This document shows positions 16,749-26,319 of a stretch of 64,000 bases of DNA, piece by piece; position 1 is the stretch's first letter, and each line of letters starts with the position of its first letter. The notes below the pieces were generated by a model. The model saw nothing but the letters and a program-made list of their open reading frames with translations, was not told the DNA's origin and made no database searches. The DNA comes from an uncultured Alphaproteobacteria bacterium (GTDB lineage: Bacteria > Pseudomonadota > Alphaproteobacteria > RF32 > CAG-239), in NCBI GenBank assembly GCA_944392835.1, contig CALXYB010000006.1:23933-87932 (forward strand). Reading direction: 5' to 3'. The translations under genes were made by a program, and so were the position numbers.

Positions 16749-17402
16749 ATGCAAAACAAAGGATATTTTATTACCTTTGAAGGCGGAGACGGAACGGGGA
16801 AATCTACCCAGCTCCGTCTTTTGTCGGAGTATTTGAGCCAAAAAGGTGTGGCAAACACAATGACCAAAGAACCCGGCGGAACAGAAGTTGGGCAAGAGTT
16901 GCGCCAATTGCTGGTTACGGGAGATAAAGACAAGTTTGATGCCGTGGCTGAATGTTTGCTTTATTATGCCGACAGAAGAGTCCATCTGGTTTCAAAAGTT
17001 TGGCCTTTGCTTGAACAAGGTGCTTGGGTCTTGAGCGATAGATTTGCAGATTCTACCGTGGCTTATCAATATTATGGCTATGATAAAAAAGTTCCTTATG
17101 AGACTTTGGCTGATTTGTATAAGATCGCGGTTGGAGATTTTAGGCCGGATTTGACCTTGATTTTTGATTTGGACCCTGAAATTGGTCTGGCACGCTCGTT
17201 CAAAAAAGCCGAAGGCATGGCTGTTAAAGAAACAAGGCATGAGAGCAGGGGCTTGGAATTTCATAATCGGTTGCGCCAAGGCTTCTTAGAAATTGCCAAA
17301 AAAGAGCCAGAGCGTTGTGTGGTGATTGATGCCAGCAAAACTATTGAAGAACAGCACAAAGAGGTGGTTAGGATTATCTCTGAGAGGTTTGGTTTGAGCT
17401 GA
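16749..17402 (+). CDS. tmk: Thymidylate kinase
   Basis: A 217-residue P-loop kinase. The Walker A is GGDGTGKS (12-19), then KEPGGTEVGQELR, LYYADRRVHL and VLSDRFADSTVAYQ (the DR(F/Y) dTMP-binding motif). It phosphorylates dTMP to dTDP. Its stop overlaps the start of holB (TGATG); the tmk-holB pair is widespread in bacteria. Confidence 0.96.
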   Translation: MQNKGYFITFEGGDGTGKSTQLRLLSEYLSQKGVANTMTKEPGGTEVGQELRQLLVTGDKDKFDAVAECLLYYADRRVHLVSKVWPLLEQGAWVLSDRFADSTVAYQYYGYDKKVPYETLADLYKIAVGDFRPDLTLIFDLDPEIGLARSFKKAEGMAVKETRHESRGLEFHNRLRQGFLEIAKKEPERCVVIDASKTIEEQHKEVVRIISERFGLS

Positions 17403-18469
17403 TGGCATCTGATGAAGAACAACAAAGCAGCGTGATTGAGCCAAGGTGCAATAGTTTTCTTCTCGGACATGGGGAAGAAGAGCAGATTTTGCTGAATGCG
17501 TGGAAAAATAAAACATTGCATAATTCATGGCTTTTGTGCGGCATTGAGGGAATTGGCAAAGCGACTTTGGCTTTTCGGTTTGCACGTTTTTTGTTGGCGG
17601 CTGATGACAAGCAGTGCGAAAAATATACATCATTAGATGTTAGCACAGATTCTCCGGTTTATAAATTGGTAGCAAACGGGTCGCATCCTGACTTAAAAGT
17701 GATTGAACGTGATTATGTGGATGCGGACAAAAAGAAAGTGCTCAAAGCGATTAAGGACGGCGCGCAATTATCTGATGAAGAATTGCGCGGGCTGAAAAAA
17801 TCCGCCATTATCAAGATTGATGATGTACGTACGATTAACGAGTTTTTGGCTAAAAAGTCTTCTAATGACGGGTGGCGCGTGGTTATCGTGGATAGTGTTG
17901 ATGACTTGAACAATGCTGGAGCCAATGCTATCTTAAAAATCTTGGAAGAACCGCCGGCAAAAACCGTGATTATGCTGATTAGCCATAATCCGAACAAGTT
18001 GTTGCCAACCATAAAGTCTCGCTGTGCCAAAATGAATCTTAAGCCCTTGGAGGTTAATGAAGTGGCAAGTTTGCTCAGGCGTTATCGTCCGGAGTTGTCG
18101 GAAAAAGCTGTCAAGGGTTTGGCTGAGCTGAGTTCGGGGAGTATTGGCAAGGCGATTTTGTATGCAGATAATGCGGCGTTGACGAGCTATGATGATTTGT
18201 GCAAAATTATTTATGCCAAAAACAAGTATAAGCTCTCGGATTTATTGGCTTTTTGTGATGCGGCCGTGGCGGATGAAGATAGTTATGACTTGGCACGGGA
18301 GCTTGTTTTGAAATTTGTGGCAGAAAATGTGAAAGGCTGTGAAAATATTGATGAACTGGCTGAAATGTGGGAAAAAGCCGTGAAGATTTTTGATGAAACG
18401 GAGCGGCTTAATCTGGACAAGAAGCAGGCACTTATCAATATTATCAGCGGAATTTGTAAAGTAATATAA
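17402..18469 (+). CDS. holB: DNA polymerase III subunit delta'
   Basis: A 355-residue clamp-loader subunit. It has a P-loop-like WLLCGIEGIGKATLAFRFA, NAILKILEEPPAKTVIMLIS and the LLPTIKSRC sensor/arginine-finger block (SRC motif), followed by a helical collar domain. Delta' is the rigid stator of the clamp-loader pentamer. Translation is coupled to tmk by a 1-base overlap; tatD follows 12 bases later. Confidence 0.93.
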   Translation: MASDEEQQSSVIEPRCNSFLLGHGEEEQILLNAWKNKTLHNSWLLCGIEGIGKATLAFRFARFLLAADDKQCEKYTSLDVSTDSPVYKLVANGSHPDLKVIERDYVDADKKKVLKAIKDGAQLSDEELRGLKKSAIIKIDDVRTINEFLAKKSSNDGWRVVIVDSVDDLNNAGANAILKILEEPPAKTVIMLISHNPNKLLPTIKSRCAKMNLKPLEVNEVASLLRRYRPELSEKAVKGLAELSSGSIGKAILYADNAALTSYDDLCKIIYAKNKYKLSDLLAFCDAAVADEDSYDLARELVLKFVAENVKGCENIDELAEMWEKAVKIFDETERLNLDKKQALINIISGICKVI

Positions 18470-18481
18470 ACGGAAGGTAAG

Positions 18482-19276
18482 ATGTTAGTAGACAGTCATT
18501 GTCATTTAGATTTTAACGATTTTGAAGAAGATTTTGAAGATATGCTGGCCAGAGCGCGCGAAAAAGGCGTAACCGCAATGCTTAATGCCGGTAACAATAT
18601 AGACGAGTTGGACAAGCAACTGGAGATTTCGGAAAAATATCCGTTTATATATACAGCAGTCGGTGTGCATCCGCATAATGCCGCGGAATATGAAAATATT
18701 AAGGCCGAAGATTTTATAGCCAAAGCCGGGCATAAAAAGGTTGTGGCCATCGGTGAATGCGGGTTGGATTATTACTACGATTACAGTCCGAAAGACGTAC
18801 AAGTTAAAGTTTTTGTTGAACAAATCAAGGCAGCCAGAGAAACAGGTTTGCCATTGATTATTCACACCCGTGATGCCGATGATGATACAATAGAGATTTT
18901 GAAGAAAGAATATAAAAAAGGTGCTTTCAGCGGTGAAATCCACTGTTTTTCATCTTCCAAAAAATTGGCTGATTTTGCCTTGTCCATCGGGTTTTATATT
19001 TCGGCTTCAGGAATTATTACATTCAACAAATCTGCCGAATTGAGAGATATTTTTGCGGAAGTTCCGATGGATAGGCTGTTGGTTGAAACAGATGCGCCTT
19101 TTTTGGCTCCGGTACCAATGCGCGGGCGCAGAAATGAATCCTCTTTTGTGGTGCATACATTAGAAAAGTTAGCACAAATCAAAGGCGTGCCGTTTGAGAA
19201 AATGGCGCAAGTTGCCTCTGATAATTTTTATTCGTTGTTTCGGAAAGCCAGCGATAAGGGGAGGTACGAGTTTTAA
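18482..19276 (+). CDS. TatD-family metal-dependent hydrolase
   Basis: A 264-residue TIM-barrel protein of the YcfH/TatD family. Metal ligands are visible in DSHCHLD (H6, H8), GECGLDYYYDYS, PLIIHTRDADDD, the His of EIHCFSSS, and the Asp of LLVETDAPFLAPVP. Members act as 3'-5' DNA exonucleases or similar phosphoesterases. It follows holB and overlaps the next hydrolase gene by one base (TAATG), the conserved alphaproteobacterial order. Confidence 0.93.
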   Translation: MLVDSHCHLDFNDFEEDFEDMLARAREKGVTAMLNAGNNIDELDKQLEISEKYPFIYTAVGVHPHNAAEYENIKAEDFIAKAGHKKVVAIGECGLDYYYDYSPKDVQVKVFVEQIKAARETGLPLIIHTRDADDDTIEILKKEYKKGAFSGEIHCFSSSKKLADFALSIGFYISASGIITFNKSAELRDIFAEVPMDRLLVETDAPFLAPVPMRGRRNESSFVVHTLEKLAQIKGVPFEKMAQVASDNFYSLFRKASDKGRYEF

Positions 19277-20064
19277 TGGAAAATAAGCTGATTATTTTGG
19301 GGGCGGGCGCAGCTCCCGGTGTGCCTTCTTTGGGAACGGGATATGGACGTTGTAATCCGGAAAACCCTAAGAACACACGCACACGTGCTTCAACTTATTT
19401 GGAATATAAGGGTGTGAAGTTTTTGATTGATACGGGGCCGGATATGCGTGCGCAGCTCATTGCTCAAAATATCAGAAATGTGGATGCCGTGCTTTATTCT
19501 CATTCTCATGCAGACCATTTGCATGGTATTGATGATTTGCGTGAGATTAACCGTATTAACCGTCAGAGTTTGGATATTTATGCCGGAAAATATACCATCA
19601 AGAAGATTGAACATCGGTTTGACTATTTGATTGCTTCCAAAAAATCAGCCAATAATGTTATCAGAAGACCAAGTTTGGTGATGAATGCCGTGAAAGCAAA
19701 CAAACCCTTTTATATTAAGGGTGTGCGGATTGTGCCGATTAAACTTTTGAATCATTGCACGGAATGTTATGGTTATGTGTTTGATGACGGGGAATATGTG
19801 CATATTGCTGATTTTAAGATGTTGGCCTCAAGTGCGTATAAGATGATTAAGAAAAAGCCGAAACTTATGGTAATTCCGCTGACTTTGCCTGAAGGTGCCG
19901 TTCAGCATGCCAGCCTGGAGGAGGTTATGGATGTGATTGAGAAGATTCAACCGGAAAAAGTGGTTATCAATCATATGGCAAATGAGTGTGATTATGACAA
20001 AATCAATGAAATAACCCCAGGTTTTGTACGACCGGCGTATGATAATTTGGTAGTTGAGTTTTAG
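19276..20064 (+). CDS. Metallo-beta-lactamase-fold hydrolase, PhnP-like
   Basis: A 262-residue metallo-beta-lactamase-fold protein. It has the zinc motif HSHADH (76-81), an upstream LIDTGPDMR, a later HIADFKML block and the final INHMAN. It resembles PhnP/RNase Z-type phosphodiesterases. PhnP opens cyclic ribosyl phosphates, but no phosphonate genes are near, so the substrate is unknown. It follows tatD in a conserved pair. Confidence 0.88.
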   Translation: MENKLIILGAGAAPGVPSLGTGYGRCNPENPKNTRTRASTYLEYKGVKFLIDTGPDMRAQLIAQNIRNVDAVLYSHSHADHLHGIDDLREINRINRQSLDIYAGKYTIKKIEHRFDYLIASKKSANNVIRRPSLVMNAVKANKPFYIKGVRIVPIKLLNHCTECYGYVFDDGEYVHIADFKMLASSAYKMIKKKPKLMVIPLTLPEGAVQHASLEEVMDVIEKIQPEKVVINHMANECDYDKINEITPGFVRPAYDNLVVEF

Positions 20065-20087
20065 TTTGAGTGAAGGGAAAGAATAAT

Positions 20088-20945
20088 ATGTTATGTATTT
20101 ATCATTTGGCAGACCATGACGGAAAAGGTTCTGCAGCTGTTGTGCGCAGTGTTTATCCTGAAACGGAATTCTTGGGTATTAATCACGATATGAAAATTCC
20201 GTATGAGGAGATTGAAAAGCACGATAAAATTGTTATCTGCGATTATGCTCTGCCGGTTGATTATATGTTTGAGCTGAACAAGACCAAAGATATTACGTGG
20301 ATTGATCATCATGCTTCGGTGATTGAGGAATATGAGCAGAAGATGCAGACCGGAGAATATGAGGCTATTAAAGGATTAAGGCGTTCAGGGACGGCGGCTA
20401 TGGTTCTTTGTTGGGAATATTTTTATCCTGATAAACCTTTGCCGGAAGGAGTTAAGCTTTTGGGTTTGAATGATGTATTTGATTTAAGAGACCCAAGAGT
20501 GCGGCCGTTTGAGTTTGCTTTTCAGTCTTTGGGAACAAATAAGCCTGGTGATGAGATTTGGGTTAAGTTGTTCAATGATGAGCTTGATATTGCTTCTATT
20601 GTGGAAAAAGGTGATGCGATTTTGTCTTGGATTAAGATGCGCAATTATCGTTTGGTCAGAAGCATTGCTTTTGAAAGTGAGGTTAACGGGCTGAAATGTA
20701 TTTGTGCCAATATGCCGCAGGGATATTCCGACTTCTTTGATTCTATTGAAAATGTGTTGGATTATGATGTGCGGATTAATTTCTTTATGAACAAAAATAA
20801 TAAGTGGAATTTGTCTTTTTATACTTATAAGGACGGAATTGATGTTTCAAAACTGGCAGCAAGCATGGGCGGCGGCGGTCATACAAGAGCGGCCGGAGCA
20901 TCTAATTTGCCCGAACTGCCAGAGTTTTTGCGTCAAGGTAAATAA
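20088..20945 (+). CDS. DHH-family phosphoesterase
   Basis: A 285-residue protein. The start at ATG 20088 is favoured by GAAGGGA 8 bases upstream over a GTG at 20070. Motifs: D9-H10-D11 in HLADHDGKGS, D52 in VICDYALP, DHH at 73-75 in WIDHHASV, LLGLNDVFD, and the DHHA1 glycine motif GGGGHTRAAG near the C-terminus. The family hydrolyses short oligonucleotides, cyclic dinucleotides or bisphosphates using two Mn2+. Which one applies here is not evident. It lies between the MBL hydrolase and an alcohol dehydrogenase. Confidence 0.85.
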   Translation: MLCIYHLADHDGKGSAAVVRSVYPETEFLGINHDMKIPYEEIEKHDKIVICDYALPVDYMFELNKTKDITWIDHHASVIEEYEQKMQTGEYEAIKGLRRSGTAAMVLCWEYFYPDKPLPEGVKLLGLNDVFDLRDPRVRPFEFAFQSLGTNKPGDEIWVKLFNDELDIASIVEKGDAILSWIKMRNYRLVRSIAFESEVNGLKCICANMPQGYSDFFDSIENVLDYDVRINFFMNKNNKWNLSFYTYKDGIDVSKLAASMGGGGHTRAAGASNLPELPEFLRQGK

Positions 20946-20973
20946 TTAAACATAATTATTGAGGAGAATTGAA

Positions 20974-22134
20974 ATGCGTTTTGATTACTATATTCCGACA
21001 AAAATTATCTTCGGTAAGGGGAGATTGGAAGAATTGGCAACGGAAAATTTGCCGGGGAAGAAAGCATTGATTGTGATTACAAACGGAAAATCAATGAAAA
21101 AATTCGGTTATTTGGAACGTGTTGAAAAGTATTTGGCGCAAAACGGTGCTACATCTGTTTTGTTTGACAAGGTTTTGCCAAACCCGACTTTGGCTCATGT
21201 TATGGAAGCCGCAGAGCTCGCCAGAAAAGAAGGTTGTGATATGGTTATCGGCCTGGGCGGCGGCAGCGCCATAGATTCTGCTAAGTCTATTGCCTTGATG
21301 GTACATAATGACGGAAATTATTGGGAATATGTTAAAGGCAGAAAGCCGGAAAAAAAGATTGTGCCGGTTATTGCCATTCCGACAACAGCCGGTACGGGAA
21401 CAGAATCTGATCCGTGGACGGTTATTACCAACACAGATACTAATGAAAAAATCGGTTATGGTATTCCGGAGTTGTTCCCCGTATTGTCCATTGTAGATGC
21501 TGAATTGATGCTTTCCGTTCCTTCGGCTTTGACCGCTTATCAGGGAATGGATGCCTTTTTCCATTCCGCCGAGGGATATTTGGCTAAAGCGGCTCAGCCG
21601 GCGAGTGATGCTTTTGCATTAGATTCTATTCGTCGCATTACCAAATATTTGCCCAAAGCCGTTAAAGACGGCAGCGATATGCAGGCTCGCGAAGAGTTGG
21701 CTTGGGCGAGCACACAGGCGGGTATGGTTGAGAGCACGTCTTGTTGTATTTCCGAGCATTCCATGGAGCACGCTTTGTCTGCTTATTATCCGGCTTTGCC
21801 GCATGGCGCGGGTTTGATTGCTTTGTCTGTGCCGTATTTTTCACATATGCTGAAAAAAGGCGGACAAGTTGTGGCTGAACGCTATATGGATATGGCTAAA
21901 GCTATGGGTGAAGAAAATGTTAAGTCTCCGGAGGCATTTATTGAGGCTTTGAAAAAGCTGATTAAAAATATCGGAATGGATGGGCTTAAACTTTCCGAGT
22001 GGGGCCTGAAAAAAGAAGATGACCTTAAATTAGCTAAAAATTCTTTTGAAGCTATGGGGTCTTTGTATGAGCTTGATCCGATTGAGCTCAATGAAGAAGA
22101 TGCTCGTTTGATTATTAACGAAGCGATTAAATAG
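20974..22134 (+). CDS. Iron-containing alcohol dehydrogenase
   Basis: A 386-residue group-III (Fe-dependent) dehydrogenase, starting at ATG 20974 behind GAGGAG. The nucleotide loop reads VIGLGGGSAIDSAKSIA; TTAGTGTESDPWTV and the iron-site region (MDAFFHSAEGYL, EHSMEHALSAYYPALPHGAG) are present. The group reduces aldehydes to alcohols with NAD(P)H, often during fermentation, which fits the anaerobic flavour given by the Rnf genes. The exact substrate is not clear. A terminator follows. Confidence 0.9.
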   Translation: MRFDYYIPTKIIFGKGRLEELATENLPGKKALIVITNGKSMKKFGYLERVEKYLAQNGATSVLFDKVLPNPTLAHVMEAAELARKEGCDMVIGLGGGSAIDSAKSIALMVHNDGNYWEYVKGRKPEKKIVPVIAIPTTAGTGTESDPWTVITNTDTNEKIGYGIPELFPVLSIVDAELMLSVPSALTAYQGMDAFFHSAEGYLAKAAQPASDAFALDSIRRITKYLPKAVKDGSDMQAREELAWASTQAGMVESTSCCISEHSMEHALSAYYPALPHGAGLIALSVPYFSHMLKKGGQVVAERYMDMAKAMGEENVKSPEAFIEALKKLIKNIGMDGLKLSEWGLKKEDDLKLAKNSFEAMGSLYELDPIELNEEDARLIINEAIK

Positions 22135-22149
22135 CTTAATATAATTCGG

Positions 22150-22189
22150 AAAAAAAAGGTTGTTTTCGGGTGGAAACAACCTTTTTTTG
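22150..22189 (+). terminator. Terminator after the alcohol dehydrogenase gene
   Basis: AAAAAAAGGTTGTTT pairs with AAACAACCTTTTTTT across CGGGTGG. Confidence 0.9.
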
Positions 22190-22268
22190 CTTGAGAAATT
22201 GTGCATTTGTTGTAAAATCGGCGCGTTATAAGCATAAAAATTAAAAAAAAATAATGGAGAAAAACTTT

Positions 22269-23969
22269 ATGTCTAAGATTTTGATTACGTCTGCTTTGCC
22301 TTATGTAAACGGTGTGCCGCATTTGGGGCATATGGTTGGTTGCTTGTTGCCTTCTGATGTTTATGCAAGGTTTATGCGAATGATGGGACATGAGGTTTTG
22401 TATATCGGCGGTACGGATGAACACGGAACTCCATCTGAGGTCGGTGCGGCTAAAGAAGGCATGAGTGTTGAGGCTTATTGTGATAAATATCATGCAAGAC
22501 ACAAAAAAACTTATGATGATTTTGAGTTGTCTTTTGATTGTTTCGGTCGCTCAAGCAGTGAGCAAAACAAAGAGCTAGTTTATCATATCTTTGACCAGTT
22601 GGACAAGAATGGTTTTATTGAAGAGCGGGTTATTAAGCAACTTTATTCCATTGATGATGAGCGCTTTTTGCCGGATAGATATGTTACGGGAACTTGTCCG
22701 CACTGTGGTTATGAAAAAGCGCGTGGTGACCAATGTGAAAACTGCACAAAGGTTTTGGAACCAACCGAACTGATTAATCCGCGCAGTACAATTTCGGGAA
22801 GTACGAATCTGGAGGTTCGCGAAACCAAGCATTTGTTCCTGAAACTGCCGAAAATTGAGGAAAAATTAGCCGCATGGGTTAAGTCTAAGGAGCCTTTCTG
22901 GCCGGATATGGCTTATTCTATCGCACAAAAATGGCTTAAGGAAGGTTTGCAAGAGCGTTGTATTACACGTGATTTGAAATGGGGTTTTCCGGTTAATCGT
23001 CCGGGTTTTGAAAATAAGGTCTTTTATGTGTGGTTTGATGCGCCAATCGGGTATATCGGCATTACCAAACAATGGGCTGATGAAAAACCGGAAGAGCGTA
23101 GTTGGAAAGAATGGTGGCTTGATGTCAAAGATGTTCGGTATGTGGAATTTATGGGCAAGGATAATGTGCCGTTCCATTCTATCTCTTTTCCTGCGACTTT
23201 GCTCGGTACGGGCGAAAACTGGACAATGGTTGATTATTTGAAAGGTATGAGCTACCTGACTTATGAAGGCGGAAAGTTCTCAAAGTCCGAGAATAGAGGA
23301 ATCTTTGCCGAAGATGCGGTTAAGGAATTTCCGGCAGATTATTGGCGTTATTGGCTGATGGCAAATATTCCCGAAGGTTCAGATGCTTCTTTTGATTTTG
23401 ATTTGTTCTCCGGTGTGGTTAATAAAGACCTGAACGGCGTGTTGGGTAACTTTGTATCCCGCGTGTTGAAGATGACTGCATCTAAGCTTGGCGAGGAAGT
23501 TCCTGCCGGCGGAGAGATGACAGAAGTTGAACTTGAGCTTATTAAAACTTTGCAGGAAAGAACGGATAATTATCTGAAATATATGGAAGATATGGATTTC
23601 CGCAAAGCTATGAACGAGTTGCGCGCTATTTGGGTAGAGGGAAACAACTATATCTCTACAACCGAGCCGTGGACTGTTATTAAGGAAGATAAAGACAGAG
23701 CTGCCGCTATTTTGCGTGTTTGCATCAATCTTATTCGCATTTTTGCAATTTTGAACTATCCGATTATGCCGAAAATTTCGGAGCAAATGTTGGCTCGTTT
23801 GGGGTTGGGCATTGCAGATATGCCGGAATTGAAGAATTTTGACATTAGTAAGGAAATTGAGGTTTTGAAGCCCGGACATAAATTTGTGGTCGGAGAGGCT
23901 TTGTTTGAAAGAATTTCTCCGGAAAAAACTCAGGAACTCAAAGATAAATACGGAAGTGAGAAAAAATGA
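22269..23969 (+). CDS. metG: Methionyl-tRNA synthetase
   Basis: A 566-residue class I synthetase. I choose ATG 22269 (GGAG 9 bases upstream) over the in-frame ATG at 22254, which contains that ribosome site. The HIGH motif is PHLGH; the zinc knuckle has CPHCGY and CENC; the KMSKS loop is written KFSKS, and the helical anticodon domain follows. No C-terminal tRNA-binding (Trbp111-like) domain is present. It charges tRNA-Met. It overlaps the following membrane protein gene by 4 bases. Confidence 0.96.
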   Translation: MSKILITSALPYVNGVPHLGHMVGCLLPSDVYARFMRMMGHEVLYIGGTDEHGTPSEVGAAKEGMSVEAYCDKYHARHKKTYDDFELSFDCFGRSSSEQNKELVYHIFDQLDKNGFIEERVIKQLYSIDDERFLPDRYVTGTCPHCGYEKARGDQCENCTKVLEPTELINPRSTISGSTNLEVRETKHLFLKLPKIEEKLAAWVKSKEPFWPDMAYSIAQKWLKEGLQERCITRDLKWGFPVNRPGFENKVFYVWFDAPIGYIGITKQWADEKPEERSWKEWWLDVKDVRYVEFMGKDNVPFHSISFPATLLGTGENWTMVDYLKGMSYLTYEGGKFSKSENRGIFAEDAVKEFPADYWRYWLMANIPEGSDASFDFDLFSGVVNKDLNGVLGNFVSRVLKMTASKLGEEVPAGGEMTEVELELIKTLQERTDNYLKYMEDMDFRKAMNELRAIWVEGNNYISTTEPWTVIKEDKDRAAAILRVCINLIRIFAILNYPIMPKISEQMLARLGLGIADMPELKNFDISKEIEVLKPGHKFVVGEALFERISPEKTQELKDKYGSEKK

Positions 23970-24814
23970 GACGCAGAAGTAATCGCGACTATTTTGGACC
24001 GATGACCGGCTTTAAGGGATTTTTGCATAGAGTGGCAATGATTTTGCTTTATCCTCTTCGTAAGCCTTTAATCTTTATTCCGGTGCTGATTTTGATGTAT
24101 TTGATTCCGACATTTATCGGCTCTAAGCCTTCGGAAGTGCATCTTTGGTACTGGAACAAAATTAAAAATGGTTATAATTTTGTGGCTGAAACTGTTTCGG
24201 ATAAGGTTAAGCCGATTGTCGGAAAAACAGAGGTGTTGATGCCTGAATTGGGTGGCAAAATGTTGCCTGAAAGAGGTATTGATCAATTGGTTGGGACTAA
24301 GCAAAAAGCTATTCGCAGACAGATGTTTGAAAAAGCAAAATCTGCTCCCGTAGTTGTTGATATTTTGGAAAACCAAGAAGTTGTCTCTGTTGAGGAAGCG
24401 AAGAAAGAACAAGCTTTGATGCAAGCTGAAAAAGCAGAGGTTAATACGGAAGTGGTTGCGGAAGATGCTGGTGTTCAATCTGAAAACAAAAAAATAGTCG
24501 TTTCAGAAACATTACCTTTAATTTATGTTAAAAATCAGGTTGCTATTAGCGGTTCAGCTGTTGTTCAGAACGCCAATGAGATGATTGTTAACGGAACATA
24601 TATTTTCCTTTATGGTATTTATGTTGACCCGAATTTATCCAAAGGTATTGAGGCCAAAAAGTTTTTGGAAGAAATGGTTAAGGGTAAGACGGTTCATTGT
24701 AATATTGTGGCATATACATATCAAGAAGTGGCGACAGCTCTCTGCGAGGTGGATGGTCAAAGTATTAACCAAAAGATGGTTGATGATGGGCTTTCCAAAA
24801 ACGTTGCATTATAA
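23966..24814 (+). CDS. Membrane-anchored SNase-like (thermonuclease-fold) protein
   Basis: A 282-residue protein with one N-terminal membrane helix (PLIFIPVLILMYLIPTFIG, about 34-52), a Glu/Lys/Ala-rich helical middle (about 115-175) and a C-terminal domain (about 190-282) that follows the staphylococcal-nuclease pattern: IFLYGIYVDP, AKKFLEEMVKGKTVHC, ATALCEVDGQSINQKMVDDGL. The catalytic arginines and glutamate of active nucleases are not at the expected places, so it is probably a binding module and not an enzyme. It overlaps metG by 4 bases and precedes trkH. Confidence 0.6.
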   Translation: MRRRSNRDYFGPMTGFKGFLHRVAMILLYPLRKPLIFIPVLILMYLIPTFIGSKPSEVHLWYWNKIKNGYNFVAETVSDKVKPIVGKTEVLMPELGGKMLPERGIDQLVGTKQKAIRRQMFEKAKSAPVVVDILENQEVVSVEEAKKEQALMQAEKAEVNTEVVAEDAGVQSENKKIVVSETLPLIYVKNQVAISGSAVVQNANEMIVNGTYIFLYGIYVDPNLSKGIEAKKFLEEMVKGKTVHCNIVAYTYQEVATALCEVDGQSINQKMVDDGLSKNVAL

Positions 24815-24826
24815 AGGGTAGGGCAG

Positions 24827-26272
24827 ATGTGGCAGCCGGTTTTGATGATTAACGGTTATCTTATTAGCGTTTTGGGAGTGGCGATGCTGTTCCCTGCGAT
24901 AATTGATATGTTTTATACCGGAGCAAAATGGTCGCCGTTTATTACATCTTCTATGGTTTCTTTATTTATCGGCGTTTCGTTGTTTCTTGGAAATCGGACA
25001 AGAATTGAAAAGATTAGTTTGCAGCAAGGATATTTGTTGACAACCATCAGCTGGGTTTCTTTGACACTTTTGGCGGCTTTGCCTTTTATGTTATTTGGGA
25101 TTGTTCCCGGTTTTGCAGATGCTCTATTTGAAGCTATGTCGGGACTGAGTACAACAGGTGCAACAGCTATTAAAGATTTGGAAGTCTTGCCAAAATCTAT
25201 TTTGTTATGGCGCTCTATGCTGAATGGCTTAGGAGGAATAGGTATTGTTATTTTTGCCGTGGCTTTGCTGCCATTTTTGGGAATTGGCGGTATGCAGATT
25301 TTTCAACGTGAAAATTCTGACTTAAATGATAAATTTATGCCAAAATTCAATTATATAGCCAAAAGAATTTTAATCGTTTATTTCTTTTTGTTATTTGCTT
25401 GTGCCGTATGCTTATGGTTGGCCGGAATGAGTATCTTTGAGGCGCTTAATTATGCTATGTCGTCTATTGCAACAGGTGGTTTTGCTACAAAAAATGCGTC
25501 GGTTGGTTATTATGATAGTGTCAGCATTGAGATGATATTGACCTTGTTCATGTATTTAGGCGCTTTGCCGATGACTTTTTATATTTTATTGGTGCAAAAG
25601 AGGGAAATCCATTCTCTGAGGTCTACGCAGGTTGTGGCTTTTACTAAGATTTTGTTCTTTTATATTTTATTTACGGCCATATGGCTGACTTATGATGATG
25701 TTTATGAAAATTTTTGGCAGTCTTTGCGATATGCTACATTTAATATTGTCTCTATTGTTACAACAACGGGTTATGTATCAACAGATTATATGAAATGGGG
25801 GCCATTGGCCGGTACTCTCTTTATTATATTTGCAATGACAGGTGGCTGTACCGGCTCTACTTCAGGTTCTGTTAAGGTGTTTAGATGGCAAGTTGTTTGG
25901 GCTTATTTGAAACAGTCTCTTATTGTGGCTACAGAGCCGAATCGGGTTGTGCCGATTAAAATCGGTAAGTTGGCCACAGGTGGTTCTATTGTGTCTTCCG
26001 TATTTGTATTTTTGAGCGCATTTATGGGAACTTTGGTTGTCCTTACAATCTTGGTGGCTATGACCGGATTAGATTTTGAAACAGCATTTAGTGCCGTTGT
26101 TGCTTGTATTACAAACTCAGGTCCGGGAATTGGTCCGATTGTGGGGCCAGCCGGAACTTTTGCGCCGCTGTCTGATTTTGCTAAATATATGTTGGTTTTG
26201 GCAATGTTGCTTGGTCGTTTGGAAGTTTTGACCGTATTGGTAATCTTTACGAAAAGTTTTTGGCGAAATTAA
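24827..26272 (+). CDS. trkH: Potassium uptake protein TrkH
   Basis: A 481-residue membrane protein with the four pseudo-repeats of Trk/Ktr channels. Selectivity-filter segments are seen at MSGLSTTGATAI, SSIATGGFAT, VTTTGYVSTD and TNSGPGIG. With the NAD-binding TrkA it takes up K+; no trkA lies in the window. It is the last gene of the metG group and ends in a terminator shared with recA. Confidence 0.93.
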   Translation: MWQPVLMINGYLISVLGVAMLFPAIIDMFYTGAKWSPFITSSMVSLFIGVSLFLGNRTRIEKISLQQGYLLTTISWVSLTLLAALPFMLFGIVPGFADALFEAMSGLSTTGATAIKDLEVLPKSILLWRSMLNGLGGIGIVIFAVALLPFLGIGGMQIFQRENSDLNDKFMPKFNYIAKRILIVYFFLLFACAVCLWLAGMSIFEALNYAMSSIATGGFATKNASVGYYDSVSIEMILTLFMYLGALPMTFYILLVQKREIHSLRSTQVVAFTKILFFYILFTAIWLTYDDVYENFWQSLRYATFNIVSIVTTTGYVSTDYMKWGPLAGTLFIIFAMTGGCTGSTSGSVKVFRWQVVWAYLKQSLIVATEPNRVVPIKIGKLATGGSIVSSVFVFLSAFMGTLVVLTILVAMTGLDFETAFSAVVACITNSGPGIGPIVGPAGTFAPLSDFAKYMLVLAMLLGRLEVLTVLVIFTKSFWRN

Positions 26273-26283
26273 GTTTAGATATG

Positions 26284-26319
26284 AAAAAAAAGAGCACCTT
26301 TTCAGGTGCTCTTTTTTTT
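26284..26319. terminator. Convergent terminator trkH / recA
   Basis: AAAAAAAGAGCACCT pairs with AGGTGCTCTTTTTTT across TTTC. It overlaps the recA stop codon by two bases. Confidence 0.9.
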
